Shown in pieces: positions 8,507-18,575 of a stretch of DNA of 64,000 bases (positions are counted from its first letter, which is position 1; each line of letters opens with the position of its first letter). The translations under genes and the position numbers were made by a program. Under the pieces are notes generated by a model that worked only from the letters and a program-made list of their open reading frames with translations, ran no database searches and was not told the DNA's origin. The stretch is from NCBI GenBank assembly GCA_964445815.1, contig CAYULW010000008.1, positions 1 through 64,000 of the forward strand. The letters are read 5' to 3'. Source of the stretch: CAYULW01 sp964445815. Lineage in GTDB: Bacteria; Bacteroidota; Bacteroidia; Flavobacteriales_E; Vicingaceae.

Positions 8507-11500
8507 ATGGCTTTTAGAAGAGACCAAAAAGAGACCAGTAGATTCTCTAAAATCACGATAAGCCTTGCTTCTCCTGAAATGATCTTAGAAAGATCTCACG
8601 GTGAAGTATTGAAGCCGGAAACAATCAATTATCGAACGTACAAACCCGAAAGAGACGGTTTGTTTTGTGAGCGAATTTTTGGACCGGTTAAAGATTATGA
8701 GTGTCACTGCGGAAAGTACAAGCGGATCAGATATAAAGGAATCGTTTGTGACCGATGTGGTGTTGAGGTGACAGAGAAAAAAGTACGAAGAGAAAGAATG
8801 GGGCATATTGCTTTGGTTGTTCCCGTAGCTCATATCTGGTATTTTAAATCTTTACCTAATAAAATAGGTTATCTATTAGGACTTCCAACGAAGAAGTTGG
8901 ATTCCATTATCTATTACGAGAGATATGTTGTTATCAACTCAGGTATTGCTAAAAATGCAGAGGGTGAACCTTTAGAATATTTAGAGTTTTTGACTGAAGA
9001 AGAGTACTTGGATATATTAGATACGCTTCCAAAAGAAAACATGTATCTTGAAGATTCAGATCCGAACAAGTTCATTGCGAAGATGGGTGCAGAGGCACTT
9101 TATGAATTGTTAAAGCGTTTGGATCTCGATAGCTTATCTTATGATTTAAGACATAAAGCCAATACGGAGACTTCTCAACAGAGAAAAAATGAGGCATTAA
9201 AAAGGCTTCAGGTTGTAGAGGCGTTTAGAGCGGCTAATGGCCATATTGAAAACAGACCTGAATGGATGATCGTTAAGGTTGTTCCAGTGATTCCGCCTGA
9301 ATTGAGGCCTTTAGTTCCTTTAGATGGTGGACGATTTGCTACATCTGATTTGAATGACTTATACAGAAGGGTGATTATTAGAAACAATCGTTTGAAGCGA
9401 TTGATGGAAATTAAAGCACCTGAAGTGATCTTAAGAAATGAGAAGAGAATGCTTCAGGAAGCAGTTGATTCCTTGTTCGACAATTCAAGAAAATCGTCTG
9501 CTGTAAAAACAGATTCTAACAGAGCATTGAAATCTTTAAGTGATAGCCTAAAGGGAAAATCAGGCCGTTTCAGACAAAATCTTTTAGGTAAGCGTGTCGA
9601 TTATTCAGCTCGTTCTGTTATTGTTGTTGGTCCTGAAATGAAACTACATGAATGTGGTTTACCAAAAGACATGGCTGCAGAGCTTTATAAGCCTTTTATC
9701 ATTAGAAAGCTGATCGAAAGAGGTATCGTAAAGACGGTAAAGTCGGCGAAGAAAATTGTTGACAAGAAAGAGCCCGTCGTTTGGGACATCTTAGAAAATG
9801 TATTGAAAGGGCATCCGGTTCTATTGAACAGGGCTCCAACACTTCACAGATTAGGTATTCAGGCTTTTCAGCCTAAGCTAATAGAAGGTAAGGCAATTCG
9901 TTTACATCCATTGGTTTGTACTGCATTTAACGCCGACTTTGATGGTGATCAGATGGCCGTTCATTTACCTTTGGGAAATGCGGCAATACTAGAGGCTCAA
10001 CTCTTAATGTTAGCTTCTCATAATATTTTGAACCCTGCAAATGGTTCTCCGATTACGGTGCCATCTCAGGATATGGTTCTAGGTCTTTATTACTTGACCA
10101 AAGAAAGAGTTTCTGATGAGACCAAAACGGTTAAAGGTGAGAACAAGACTTACTATTCTCCGGAAGAGGTCATTATTGCAAACAATGAAGGAGAACTGGA
10201 TATTCATGCCAAGATTAAAGTAAGAATCAATGATAAGGGTGAATCTAAACTGATAGAGACAACTTGTGGTCGAGTCATTTTCAATCAAGTCGTGCCTGAG
10301 GAAGTTGGATTTATCAATGAATTGTTGACCAAGAAATCTTTAAGAGATATCATTGGTGACATCCTAAAAGTTGCCGGTACGGCGAAAACTTCTGATTTCT
10401 TGGACGACATCAAACGTTTAGGTTACAACATGTCTTTTAAAGGAGGATTATCCTTTAATCTGGAAGACGTTATTGTTCCACCTGAGAAGGAAGAGATGAT
10501 GGAGAAAGCCAATCAGCAAGTTCAAGAGGTTTGGGACAATTATAACATGGGATTCATTACGAATAACGAACGTTATAATCAGATCATTGATATCTGGACA
10601 CATACCAATACCCGCTTGACCAATACGGTAATGAACCGTTTGAAAAATGATAATCAAGGATTCAACTCTGTTTACATGATGTTTGATTCCGGCGCGAGGG
10701 GTTCTAAAGAGCAAATTCGTCAGTTATCAGGAATGAGAGGATTGATGGCTAAACCTCAAAAGTCAGGCTCAACCGGTCAGGAAATTATTGAAAACCCGAT
10801 CCTTTCTAACTTTAAAGAAGGTTTATCTATTCTTGAATACTTTATTTCAACTCACGGTGCTCGTAAAGGTCTTGCTGATACAGCATTGAAAACGGCTGAT
10901 GCTGGTTACTTGACAAGAAGACTAGTGGATGTTTCTCAGGATGTTGTTATTTCAGATGAAGATTGTGGAACATTGAGAGGTGTGACCATTTCTGCATTAA
11001 TGAAGAACGATGATGAAGTTGAATCTCTATATGATAGAATTCTAGGTAGAACAACCGTTCACGATATTTATCATCCGAATACAGGAGATTTGATTATTGC
11101 TTCTGGTGATGAAGTCACTGAAGAGGTGGCAAGGATCATTGAAGAATCTCCAATCGATGAAGTGGAAATGCGCTCTGTATTGACCTGTGAGTTGAAAAGA
11201 GGAGTATGTGCCAAGTGTTACGGCAGAAGTTTGGCAACAGGAAGAATGGCACAAAAAGGAGAATCTGTTGGTGTTATTGCAGCACAGTCTATTGGAGAGC
11301 CTGGAACTCAGTTAACATTGAGAACATTCCACGTTGGTGGTACGGCATCTAAAATTGCTGATGAGTCTAGAGTAGAAGCAAAATATGACGGTATATTAGA
11401 GATTGATGAGCTAAGAACAGTTGAAGGTGAAGATAGAGATGGAAATAAGGTCACTATCGTTGTAGGAAGATCTGCTGAAGCTCGAATCCTTGATCCCAAA

Positions 11501-12808
11501 ACAAATATTGCTTTAACGACGAACTTGATTCCTTACGGATCAATCTTAGAGAAGAAAGATGGTGCGAAAGTGAAGAAAGGAGATATGATTTGTCATTGGG
11601 ATCCGTACAATGCATTGATTATTGCTGAAAATCCGGGAACAATTGCCTTTGAGAATCTAATTGATGGAGTAACTTACAAGGAGGAGTCTGATGAACAAAC
11701 AGGCTTTACCGAGAAGGTGATTACCGAATCAAGAGATAAGAAATTGATTCCTGAGATTAAGCTGTTGAATAACAAGAAAGAGGTCATTAAAACCTATAAC
11801 TTGCCTGTTGGAGCGCATATTGTGGTTAAAGAAGGTGAGAAGATAGACGGCGGAAAGACTTTGGTGAAAATCCCAAGAACTTCTGGTAAGTCCGGTGATA
11901 TTACGGGTGGTCTTCCAAGAGTTACCGAGTTGTTTGAAGCACGTAATCCTTCTAACCCTGCTGTTGTTTCTGAAATTGATGGTATCGTTTCATTTGGAAA
12001 GATCAAACGTGGTAATAGAGAGGTTGTTGTAGAATCGCGTACGGGAGAAATCAAAAAGTATTTGATCAACTTGTCTAAGCATATACTTGTTCAAGAAAAT
12101 GATTTCGTTAGAGCGGGAACTCCACTTTCTGACGGAGCAATTACACCTGCGGATATCTTGGCCATTAAAGGACCGACTCAAGTTCAGGAATACTTAGTGA
12201 ATGAAGTTCAGGAAGTCTACCGTTTACAGGGTGTGAAGATCAACGATAAACACTTTGAAGTGATCGTTCGTCAGATGATGCGTAAGGTGATTATTGAAGA
12301 TCCGGGAGACACTAGATTCTTAGAGAAGCAGATTGTAAATAAGACCGAATTTGGTGAGGAAAACGATTGGATATTCGGTAAGAAGATCGTTGAAGATTCA
12401 GGTGATTCAGAAACTCTGAAACAAGGTCAAATTATTTCTGCACGTAAATTGAGAGAAGAAAATTCGAAGTTGAAACGTCAGGATAAAAAGACGGTGACTG
12501 CCAGAGAAGCTGTTCCGGCAACATCTAATTCGGTGTTACAAGGAATCACAAGAGCTTCACTTCAAACGGATAGCTTTATTTCGGCTGCTTCCTTCCAAGA
12601 GACAACTAAAGTCTTGAACGAAGCTGCAGTGAATGGCAAGCAAGACGACTTGAAAGGCTTGAAAGAAAATGTCATTGTTGGTCACTTGATTCCTGCAGGA
12701 ACTGGACTTAAAGATTACCAAGACTACGTTGTGGGTTCACAACAAGAATATGACAGTTTAAAAGCTGCTCGAGAAGTGGTGCATGAAGAGGCTGAAGTCC
12801 AAGAATAA
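8507..12808 (+). CDS. rpoC: DNA-directed RNA polymerase beta' subunit
   Basis: The beta' subunit carries the catalytic magnesium site and the bridge and trigger helices. The protein has 1433 residues. The first zinc site CHCGKY...CDRCG lies near residues 66-85, the catalytic NADFDGDQM near residue 475, the second zinc site is formed by DCGT (about 820) and CELKRGVCAKC (about 893), and the segment IGEPGTQLTLRTFHVGG follows. It is cotranscribed with rpoB, and a clean terminator follows at 12826. Confidence 0.99.
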   Translation: MAFRRDQKETSRFSKITISLASPEMILERSHGEVLKPETINYRTYKPERDGLFCERIFGPVKDYECHCGKYKRIRYKGIVCDRCGVEVTEKKVRRERMGHIALVVPVAHIWYFKSLPNKIGYLLGLPTKKLDSIIYYERYVVINSGIAKNAEGEPLEYLEFLTEEEYLDILDTLPKENMYLEDSDPNKFIAKMGAEALYELLKRLDLDSLSYDLRHKANTETSQQRKNEALKRLQVVEAFRAANGHIENRPEWMIVKVVPVIPPELRPLVPLDGGRFATSDLNDLYRRVIIRNNRLKRLMEIKAPEVILRNEKRMLQEAVDSLFDNSRKSSAVKTDSNRALKSLSDSLKGKSGRFRQNLLGKRVDYSARSVIVVGPEMKLHECGLPKDMAAELYKPFIIRKLIERGIVKTVKSAKKIVDKKEPVVWDILENVLKGHPVLLNRAPTLHRLGIQAFQPKLIEGKAIRLHPLVCTAFNADFDGDQMAVHLPLGNAAILEAQLLMLASHNILNPANGSPITVPSQDMVLGLYYLTKERVSDETKTVKGENKTYYSPEEVIIANNEGELDIHAKIKVRINDKGESKLIETTCGRVIFNQVVPEEVGFINELLTKKSLRDIIGDILKVAGTAKTSDFLDDIKRLGYNMSFKGGLSFNLEDVIVPPEKEEMMEKANQQVQEVWDNYNMGFITNNERYNQIIDIWTHTNTRLTNTVMNRLKNDNQGFNSVYMMFDSGARGSKEQIRQLSGMRGLMAKPQKSGSTGQEIIENPILSNFKEGLSILEYFISTHGARKGLADTALKTADAGYLTRRLVDVSQDVVISDEDCGTLRGVTISALMKNDDEVESLYDRILGRTTVHDIYHPNTGDLIIASGDEVTEEVARIIEESPIDEVEMRSVLTCELKRGVCAKCYGRSLATGRMAQKGESVGVIAAQSIGEPGTQLTLRTFHVGGTASKIADESRVEAKYDGILEIDELRTVEGEDRDGNKVTIVVGRSAEARILDPKTNIALTTNLIPYGSILEKKDGAKVKKGDMICHWDPYNALIIAENPGTIAFENLIDGVTYKEESDEQTGFTEKVITESRDKKLIPEIKLLNNKKEVIKTYNLPVGAHIVVKEGEKIDGGKTLVKIPRTSGKSGDITGGLPRVTELFEARNPSNPAVVSEIDGIVSFGKIKRGNREVVVESRTGEIKKYLINLSKHILVQENDFVRAGTPLSDGAITPADILAIKGPTQVQEYLVNEVQEVYRLQGVKINDKHFEVIVRQMMRKVIIEDPGDTRFLEKQIVNKTEFGEENDWIFGKKIVEDSGDSETLKQGQIISARKLREENSKLKRQDKKTVTAREAVPATSNSVLQGITRASLQTDSFISAASFQETTKVLNEAAVNGKQDDLKGLKENVIVGHLIPAGTGLKDYQDYVVGSQQEYDSLKAAREVVHEEAEVQE

Positions 12809-12825
12809 ATAAATTATGAATTCAA

Positions 12826-12858
12826 AATAAGGAGCATTAACATGCTCCTTATTTGTTT
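12826..12858 (+). terminator. rho-independent terminator after rpoC
   Basis: A perfect 11-bp stem pairs AATAAGGAGCA (12826-12836) with TGCTCCTTATT (12843-12853) around the loop TTAACA, followed by TGTTT. It ends just 13 bases before the next start codon, so the DUF3467 gene may be reached by read-through or have a promoter within the terminator area. Confidence 0.8.
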
Positions 12859-12870
12859 AAATACATTAAG

Positions 12871-13188
12871 ATGTCAGAAGAAAATCAAAATCAGGAAAAG
12901 CAGTTAAACATTGAATTAAGTGAAGAGGTAGCAGAAGGGACGTATTCTAATTTAGCTATAATTAGCCATTCCAATTCAGAATTTGTATTGGATTTTATTA
13001 AAATCATGCCCGGCTTACCAAAAGCAAAAGTAAAGTCAAGAGTGATGATGACGCCTCAGCATGCCAAGCGTTTGATGCGTGCCTTGCAAGATAATATATC
13101 TAAATACGAATCAATGGTCGGACCTATTCAGGAGTCGGAGCCACCGAATATTCCCATGAACTTTGGAGGACCTACAGCTGAGGCCTAA
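12871..13188 (+). CDS. DUF3467 family protein
   Basis: A 105-residue acidic protein of the DUF3467 family, which is often found next to rpoC in Bacteroidota. Its function is not known. The conserved stretch LAIISHSNSEFVLDFIKIMPGLPKAKVKSR runs over about residues 25-55 and is followed by RVMMTPQHAKRLMRALQDNI. The ATG at 12871 (MSEENQNQ) is chosen over an in-frame TTG at 12853 that lies in the terminator stem. There is no signal peptide or membrane span, so it is probably cytoplasmic. The position behind rpoBC suggests, but does not prove, a link to transcription. Confidence 0.85.
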   Translation: MSEENQNQEKQLNIELSEEVAEGTYSNLAIISHSNSEFVLDFIKIMPGLPKAKVKSRVMMTPQHAKRLMRALQDNISKYESMVGPIQESEPPNIPMNFGGPTAEA

Positions 13189-13199
13189 GATTTCGAAAG

Positions 13200-13964
13200 C
13201 TACTCATGGTTGAGTGGCTTTTTTTCTTCCAGAAAAATTTGATCATACATCTCAAACAGCAGAGTATAGATAAAAGGTAGAACAAAGAGCAAAGCAAGTC
13301 CAAATGTGAGCAAGGTAGCAATACCAATCAAGCCCCCAAAAACAATCCAAAAGATCAGGAAGGAGAAGAACTTCTTTCCGACTGTTTTACGACTTAATTC
13401 CATAGCTGGCCAAAATGATAAGTTTTGATCGACAATCAAAGGGATAGTAAAGCTGAAAGAAATGAGTAAATAAATAGACACTGTCAATGCGGCGAAAATG
13501 CCCATGCTTTGTATATTGGTAATGCTTAGCATATAAGTCGATATGGTTTCCTGAACTTCCATGGGGGAACGCTCTCCATTTAACAGTTCTAACATCACTT
13601 CTGTTGGAATAACATTAGAAAAGGCCAAGAAGAGTAGAGGAACAATCAATAGAAACAAAACAATTCTGTACAAAATGATGGGAAGAACAAAATGAAAGCC
13701 TCCAAAAAAGTCCTTTCCTTCATGATTACCCTGTTCTGCTTTCCTCAGGTAGATGTAAAAACCTGCATATAGAATGGTCGAAACCAAACCGTTTAGCTGT
13801 CCGATAAGCGGTATAATACTCAATAAAATACTACCGACAATCACTAAAATGTTGACACCCACCAAGGGGCCTAGTTCTGGTTTAAATCTTGCCCATGCGC
13901 CCTTTAAATAGGCGTTAATATCAAAAGCGTAATTGTTCTCTTCTAAGTGTTTTAAATCATTCAT
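13200..13964 (-). CDS. multi-spanning membrane protein of unknown function
   Basis: A 254-residue hydrophobic protein with about six predicted membrane segments by eye, including LVGVNILVIVGSILLSIIPLI, IILYRIVLFLLIVPLLFLAF and a C-terminal pair of spans. A conserved-looking soluble loop carries the WPAMELSRKTVGKKFFSFL segment, like membrane proteins annotated as DUF975 or glycerophosphodiesterase-membrane-domain relatives. I cannot assign it to a family with confidence. The ATG at 13964 (MNDLKHLEENN) is preferred over an in-frame TTG at 13985. It follows the patatin gene on the same strand by about 25 bases and probably shares its transcript. Confidence 0.7.
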   Translation of the reverse strand: MNDLKHLEENNYAFDINAYLKGAWARFKPELGPLVGVNILVIVGSILLSIIPLIGQLNGLVSTILYAGFYIYLRKAEQGNHEGKDFFGGFHFVLPIILYRIVLFLLIVPLLFLAFSNVIPTEVMLELLNGERSPMEVQETISTYMLSITNIQSMGIFAALTVSIYLLISFSFTIPLIVDQNLSFWPAMELSRKTVGKKFFSFLIFWIVFGGLIGIATLLTFGLALLFVLPFIYTLLFEMYDQIFLEEKKPLNHE

Positions 13965-13989
13965 TTTAGTGCGTTCAGCAAGCAATGAC

Positions 13990-16278
13990 TTAGTCTCTTG
14001 CGCGTTGATTAAAGATTAAATACCCAAAGTGAACCAAAAAACTAAAGGGTTCATCGTTATCATGATAATAATTTAAGTTAGCAGCAAGGGGGCCAAAACG
14101 GCTATGGTATACAAGTGTAAATGTTCCCAGATAATCTCGTTCTGACACTTCTTCTCCAAATTTGGTAAGTCCTGAATTATCTAATTTTAGCTCTTCATAG
14201 GGTTGAAAGAGGAAGGCGCTTGCTCTTAAATCAATATTGTCTTTAACCGCGTAAATAAGATTAAGTCCGGCGCCTAAATAGGTAAAGGCACGATACTGCT
14301 CCATAAAGATGGTTTTTGTCTCAGGTAGAGGCTGAAAAACAGGAGCATTTAATAGTGTTGCCGTATAATTTTGGAACGGTGACTGATCAGAAAAAACCAT
14401 CTCTAATAGCCCTCCAACACGTATCTTCTGTTTCTCTAAAAAATACTTTTCTCCTTCCAGTTTTACCATGGTCCAATGATGGCTTTTGGAAAACTCTTTT
14501 TTTGTAATGGCGGTAGAACCCGGAATGGTTTTCTCTCTTCCGTTAATCTGTCTAAGCATAAATTGTAGTCGATCACCCTTACTGGCATACATTTTTTTGT
14601 TTAAGGTGTTTCTTTCATACTTAGCATAGGTAGAGTAGCCCTCAAACATGCTGATATCAGCAGTGTCTCCCCGATTGAAATTTTCAGATTGATAATAATT
14701 GAATTCTTGCCAATAATAATTAGCCCCGAAATTCACTTTTGCTTTGTTTAAAGCGGGCAAACCTATATTGAGATCTGCATACTGTTCGTTGGTGATGATG
14801 TACGGTGCTTCTATAATGTCAATAAAGGTGGCTTGGTTATTAAAAAAGTCGTATTGGTTAATGGTAAACTTGGATTCCAGATAAAAAGGGACATCGAATG
14901 GAATGTCCCATCTCACTTTACCTTGTACAGAACTGTAAAACCGACCAAAATAGATATTGGCATTGAGATTCAGGCTGGTTGATTTTAATGTCTTATAATC
15001 TATCTCAAAGAAACCTGTACTAAAAGGTTTAGAAGAAACGATTCCTCCGAAAGAGGCGGTAAAATTTTTATCTTCTTTAACGTCTAAAGTCAGATTATAG
15101 AACTGCGAGCTTGAGTCATAGGTAGCAATAGGATATATGCTTCTTATTTTCTCTTCACTGGCCAGGGCGAAATAAGGTTTCAAAAGTCGATCAACATCGA
15201 AGCTTTTACCTTTGAGGTTAACCTTTTGAATGAAGTACTTAGCCTGATTGTCAGGATAATTCATAAACTTCAATTTGTCAAACCTTAGTAAGGGTTGTTT
15301 TTCTCTAAATTCACTTCTTGCTTTTGACAATTGTTGAGCATAGACTCTCGTTTTCACTTTCGATTGAATCTCTTGCATCTTTTTTAGGGTAGATTGATAT
15401 CCTCTCTGTATAGCAAGACTGTTAAGATTAAAATCAAAAGTAGAAATATCATCTACCTCAGAATTAATGATAATACCATCAGCACATGGAATAGTTAATG
15501 TTCTGTTTTTAATCAACATGCTTTTGACTTGAGACACCAGATTATCTTCTGTAGGATCATCAATTCTAGAGCTGACGTTACTTGCGATAATAAAATCAGG
15601 ATTAAACTCTTCACATATTACATCGGCTGGAAAGTTATTGTATAAGCCACCGTCAAACATCAGTTTTCCATCTAATTCTATGGGGGTAAGGTAGAAAGGG
15701 TAGGTCATTGATGCACGTATTGATGAAGGCAGATTCCCTTCTCTGAACACCATTTGTTCACGATCTGTTATGTTGGAGGCGATGCACCTGAAGGGAATAA
15801 ATAAATTATCAAAATTGCCCTGACTAACCGTGTTGGCATTGGTGAGGTAAACCATCAAGCCAAAGTCTATTGGAGTTGAATTAACAAAACTGGTCGGAAT
15901 GTTAGCCTCAAAAGTACTGTCAAGGTTGAATTTCCAAGACAACATGCTTGAATTGGACTCTCCTTTTTTGAAATAGGCTTGATAGTTTTGATCTATAATT
16001 CCATTGGCTGCATCTAAAAAAGATGGATCGCTCACCATTTTTTCAATTTGTTCCGGAGAATATCCTGCGGCATACAAACCACCAACAAGGGCACCAATAG
16101 ATGTACCTGTTATGTAATCGATGGGAATGTTGTTTTCTTCAAGAGCCTTCAATACACCCACGTGAGCCATGCCTGAAGCTCCACCACCACTAAGCACAAC
16201 TCCCACCTTTTGTTGTCCATACAACATGATGGTTGGAAGTAAAAAAGCGAAGAAAAACAGGTTTTTTAGATGATGCAT
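13990..16278 (-). CDS. patatin-like phospholipase with C-terminal outer-membrane domain
   Basis: A 762-residue secreted lipase-type protein. A signal peptide (about residues 1-21, ending ...LYG) is followed by a patatin domain. The oxyanion loop is GGGASGMAH (31-39), the nucleophile is Ser60 in GTSIG, and the catalytic aspartate is D209 in DGG. The remainder (about 330-762) looks like a POTRA-like linker and a BamA/Omp85-type barrel, ending near YLIFNQRARD. This is the layout of PlpD-type (type Vd) autotransporters, so the lipase domain may be shown on, or held under, the outer membrane. It lies between the binding-protein gene and the membrane-protein gene on one strand. All catalytic residues are present, so it is likely active on phospholipids or acyl esters. 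Confidence 0.88.
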   Translation of the reverse strand: MHHLKNLFFFAFLLPTIMLYGQQKVGVVLSGGGASGMAHVGVLKALEENNIPIDYITGTSIGALVGGLYAAGYSPEQIEKMVSDPSFLDAANGIIDQNYQAYFKKGESNSSMLSWKFNLDSTFEANIPTSFVNSTPIDFGLMVYLTNANTVSQGNFDNLFIPFRCIASNITDREQMVFREGNLPSSIRASMTYPFYLTPIELDGKLMFDGGLYNNFPADVICEEFNPDFIIASNVSSRIDDPTEDNLVSQVKSMLIKNRTLTIPCADGIIINSEVDDISTFDFNLNSLAIQRGYQSTLKKMQEIQSKVKTRVYAQQLSKARSEFREKQPLLRFDKLKFMNYPDNQAKYFIQKVNLKGKSFDVDRLLKPYFALASEEKIRSIYPIATYDSSSQFYNLTLDVKEDKNFTASFGGIVSSKPFSTGFFEIDYKTLKSTSLNLNANIYFGRFYSSVQGKVRWDIPFDVPFYLESKFTINQYDFFNNQATFIDIIEAPYIITNEQYADLNIGLPALNKAKVNFGANYYWQEFNYYQSENFNRGDTADISMFEGYSTYAKYERNTLNKKMYASKGDRLQFMLRQINGREKTIPGSTAITKKEFSKSHHWTMVKLEGEKYFLEKQKIRVGGLLEMVFSDQSPFQNYTATLLNAPVFQPLPETKTIFMEQYRAFTYLGAGLNLIYAVKDNIDLRASAFLFQPYEELKLDNSGLTKFGEEVSERDYLGTFTLVYHSRFGPLAANLNYYHDNDEPFSFLVHFGYLIFNQRARD

Positions 16279-16332
16279 CTCAGTCCATAAAATTATTCAA
16301 AATGCCAGGCTTAGCAGAGGTTTATTTGATTC

Positions 16333-17127
16333 TTATCGACAATCTTTGGTTAATGACTTCATAAAGCCATTAAAATATTCTGATGTTTTAGCCATTCTCG
16401 ATCCGTACCAGCTAAAAGCTTCTCCATCAACCAAAACTACTTTCGCTCTTGTGAATTTTGTTTGAAACTGTGATAAATGGTTTGCATGAAATGGAAAAGG
16501 CTCGGAAGATAGAAAAATGAAATCAGGATCAAGTTCTAATACTCTTTTAGCAGTAATTTCAGGATATCGACTTTTAAAAGAGGAAGCTAAATTGATTAAA
16601 CCCAGCCGCTCGAGATAAGTATTAATAAAGTTATTTGATCCAACAACCATGAAAGGCTCTTGCCAGATAAAATAGAGACAAGTCTTGCTTTTCTTTAAGC
16701 GGGGGAGTTGTTCGACAGTATCTTGACAAGTATTGATGAGTTGATCGGCCTGTTTACCGGTCAGGTTTGCAATGTCATAAAATGCAGAATAGGCATCTTG
16801 AAAGGAAATGATGTCTGAAACATAAACAGGAGCAATTTGTTTAAAATCAGTAATGTCTTGTTTTGTATTTTCCTCCTTATTGGCAATAATCAAATCAGGA
16901 TAAAGAGAGCTTATTCGTTGAATATTTAATTGTTTAGTCCCTCCAATTCTTGTTTTAGTTTGAAACCACCTTTTCGGCTTAATGCAAAATTTAGTGATTC
17001 CAATTACCTCATTCTCTAAGCCCAGATCAGCCAAGTATTCTGTCAGAGAAGGCACAAGAGAAACAATACGTTTAGCTGGAAATTCCAATTGGATTGCTCT
17101 TCCCAACTGGTCTCTCAGTTCAATCAT
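16333..17127 (-). CDS. leaderless BtuF/FecB-like helical-backbone binding protein
   Basis: A 264-residue protein of the TroA/BtuF superfamily (periplasmic binding protein fold with a helical backbone). The family start KRIVSLVPSLTEYLADLG and the later segment YPDLIIANKEEN are clear. Unusually no signal peptide or lipobox is visible: the protein begins MIELRDQLGRAIQLEFPAK, directly at the first strand. Its start codon abuts the cystathionine beta-synthase stop (TAAATG), so the two are translationally linked. No ABC permease or ATPase for such a ligand is nearby. It may be a cytoplasmic ligand-binding protein, or a binding protein whose leader was lost. The ligand (cobalamin, haem or siderophore in relatives) cannot be told from the sequence. 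Confidence 0.78.
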   Translation of the reverse strand: MIELRDQLGRAIQLEFPAKRIVSLVPSLTEYLADLGLENEVIGITKFCIKPKRWFQTKTRIGGTKQLNIQRISSLYPDLIIANKEENTKQDITDFKQIAPVYVSDIISFQDAYSAFYDIANLTGKQADQLINTCQDTVEQLPRLKKSKTCLYFIWQEPFMVVGSNNFINTYLERLGLINLASSFKSRYPEITAKRVLELDPDFIFLSSEPFPFHANHLSQFQTKFTRAKVVLVDGEAFSWYGSRMAKTSEYFNGFMKSLTKDCR

Positions 17128-18498
17128 TTAGCCTTTTTGATTGATGGCTTGCACAATGTCATGAATAGTAATAATGTGTACTTGTCCGGCTCTGTTTTTT
17201 ACTAAAACAGCTCGATTTTTCTTGTCAATCTTTTCTGATATTTCTTCAAATGAAGCGTTACCATCAACAAATTCATAAGGCTCACCCATCACTGCACCCA
17301 CATTTCCATCTTTAAGTTCCGGTTGGTTAATAAGTTTAGAGTACAATTCAGAGTCATTAACCGAACCTACAAACTCTCCATCTTTTACAACCGGTACTTG
17401 CGAAATATTGTATTGATTCATTTTCTCCAAAACTTCAGAAAGTGTATCATCAGGATCGGCGGTAATTAGCTTTTTGTCACCATGTGATTTAATCAGATTA
17501 ATGGCATTTGCTTTTTCCGCTTCCATAAATCCTCGATCCCTCACCCAATCGTCATTAAACATCTTACCCACATATCTACTGCCATGATCATGGAAAATAA
17601 CGACAACCACGTCATCTTTACTTAAGCGATCTTTGAGTTGTAAAAGTCCTGCGACTGCCGAGCCGGCTGAGTTACCCATAAAAAAGCCTTCTTCTCTGGC
17701 TAAACGCCTTGTCATAATCACACCATCTTTATCAGTCACTTTTTCGAAGTGATCAATCAGATCAAAGTCTACATTTTCAGGCAAGATGTCTTCACCAATA
17801 CCTTCAGTGATGTATGAGTAAATCTCATTTTCATCAAACTCTCCCGTTTCATGATATTTCTTGAATACAGATCCGTATGTATCTATTCCCCATATCTTGA
17901 TATTGGGATTTTTTTCCTTCAGGTATTTTGCTGTTCCGGATATTGTTCCTCCGGTTCCAACACCTACCACTAAATGAGTGATTTTACCATCCGTTTGATC
18001 CCATATTTCAGGGCCGGTCTGTTCGTAATGAGCTGTTCTGTTAGAAAGGTTATCGTATTGGTTGGGATAAAACGAATTGGGGATTTCTTCGTTTAGTTTT
18101 TTTGCAACAGAATAGTATGATCTTGGATCACTCGATTCAACATTTGTTGGACAAACAATAACCTCCGCACCCATCGCTCTTAAGATGTCCATCTTTTCTT
18201 TAGACTGCTTATCTGCTAAAGTACAGATCAATTTGTACCCTTTAACTATGGCTGCCAGTGCCAAGCCCATTCCGGTATTTCCGGATGTGCCTTCAATAAT
18301 GGTCCCACCCGGTTTTAATCTTCCGTCTTTTTCAGCATCTTCTATCATTTTCACTGCCATACGATCTTTAATGGAGTGTCCGGGATTAAAAGTTTCGACT
18401 TTTGCCAAAACCAAAGCAGGAATGTCTTTGGTTATTTTATTGAATTTCACCAAAGGCGTATTACCTATGGTTTCTAATATATTGTTGTAGTACTTCAT
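17128..18498 (-). CDS. cystathionine beta-synthase-type PLP enzyme with tandem CBS domains
   Basis: A 456-residue PLP enzyme of fold type II. The Schiff-base lysine is K44 in NPGHSIKDR, the substrate loop is EGTSGNTGMGLA, and the phosphate-binding loop is VGVGTGGTISG. Two C-terminal CBS domains (about residues 340-456) end in AINQKG. The layout matches cystathionine beta-synthase (serine plus homocysteine to cystathionine, in reverse transsulfuration) without the haem-binding N-terminus of animal enzymes. A cysteine-synthase role is an alternative. The ATG at 18498 (MKYYNNILETIGNTPL) is preferred over TTG at 18519. Its stop touches the start of the binding-protein gene, so they form an operon. 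CBS domains suggest allosteric control by an adenosyl ligand. Confidence 0.88.
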   Translation of the reverse strand: MKYYNNILETIGNTPLVKFNKITKDIPALVLAKVETFNPGHSIKDRMAVKMIEDAEKDGRLKPGGTIIEGTSGNTGMGLALAAIVKGYKLICTLADKQSKEKMDILRAMGAEVIVCPTNVESSDPRSYYSVAKKLNEEIPNSFYPNQYDNLSNRTAHYEQTGPEIWDQTDGKITHLVVGVGTGGTISGTAKYLKEKNPNIKIWGIDTYGSVFKKYHETGEFDENEIYSYITEGIGEDILPENVDFDLIDHFEKVTDKDGVIMTRRLAREEGFFMGNSAGSAVAGLLQLKDRLSKDDVVVVIFHDHGSRYVGKMFNDDWVRDRGFMEAEKANAINLIKSHGDKKLITADPDDTLSEVLEKMNQYNISQVPVVKDGEFVGSVNDSELYSKLINQPELKDGNVGAVMGEPYEFVDGNASFEEISEKIDKKNRAVLVKNRAGQVHIITIHDIVQAINQKG

Positions 18499-18575
18499 CC
18501 AATGATAATTGAGTTGCAAAGGTATAAAAAAGCACTAGCCTGAGGCAGTAAATAGATCTTTAAATCACAATAGAA

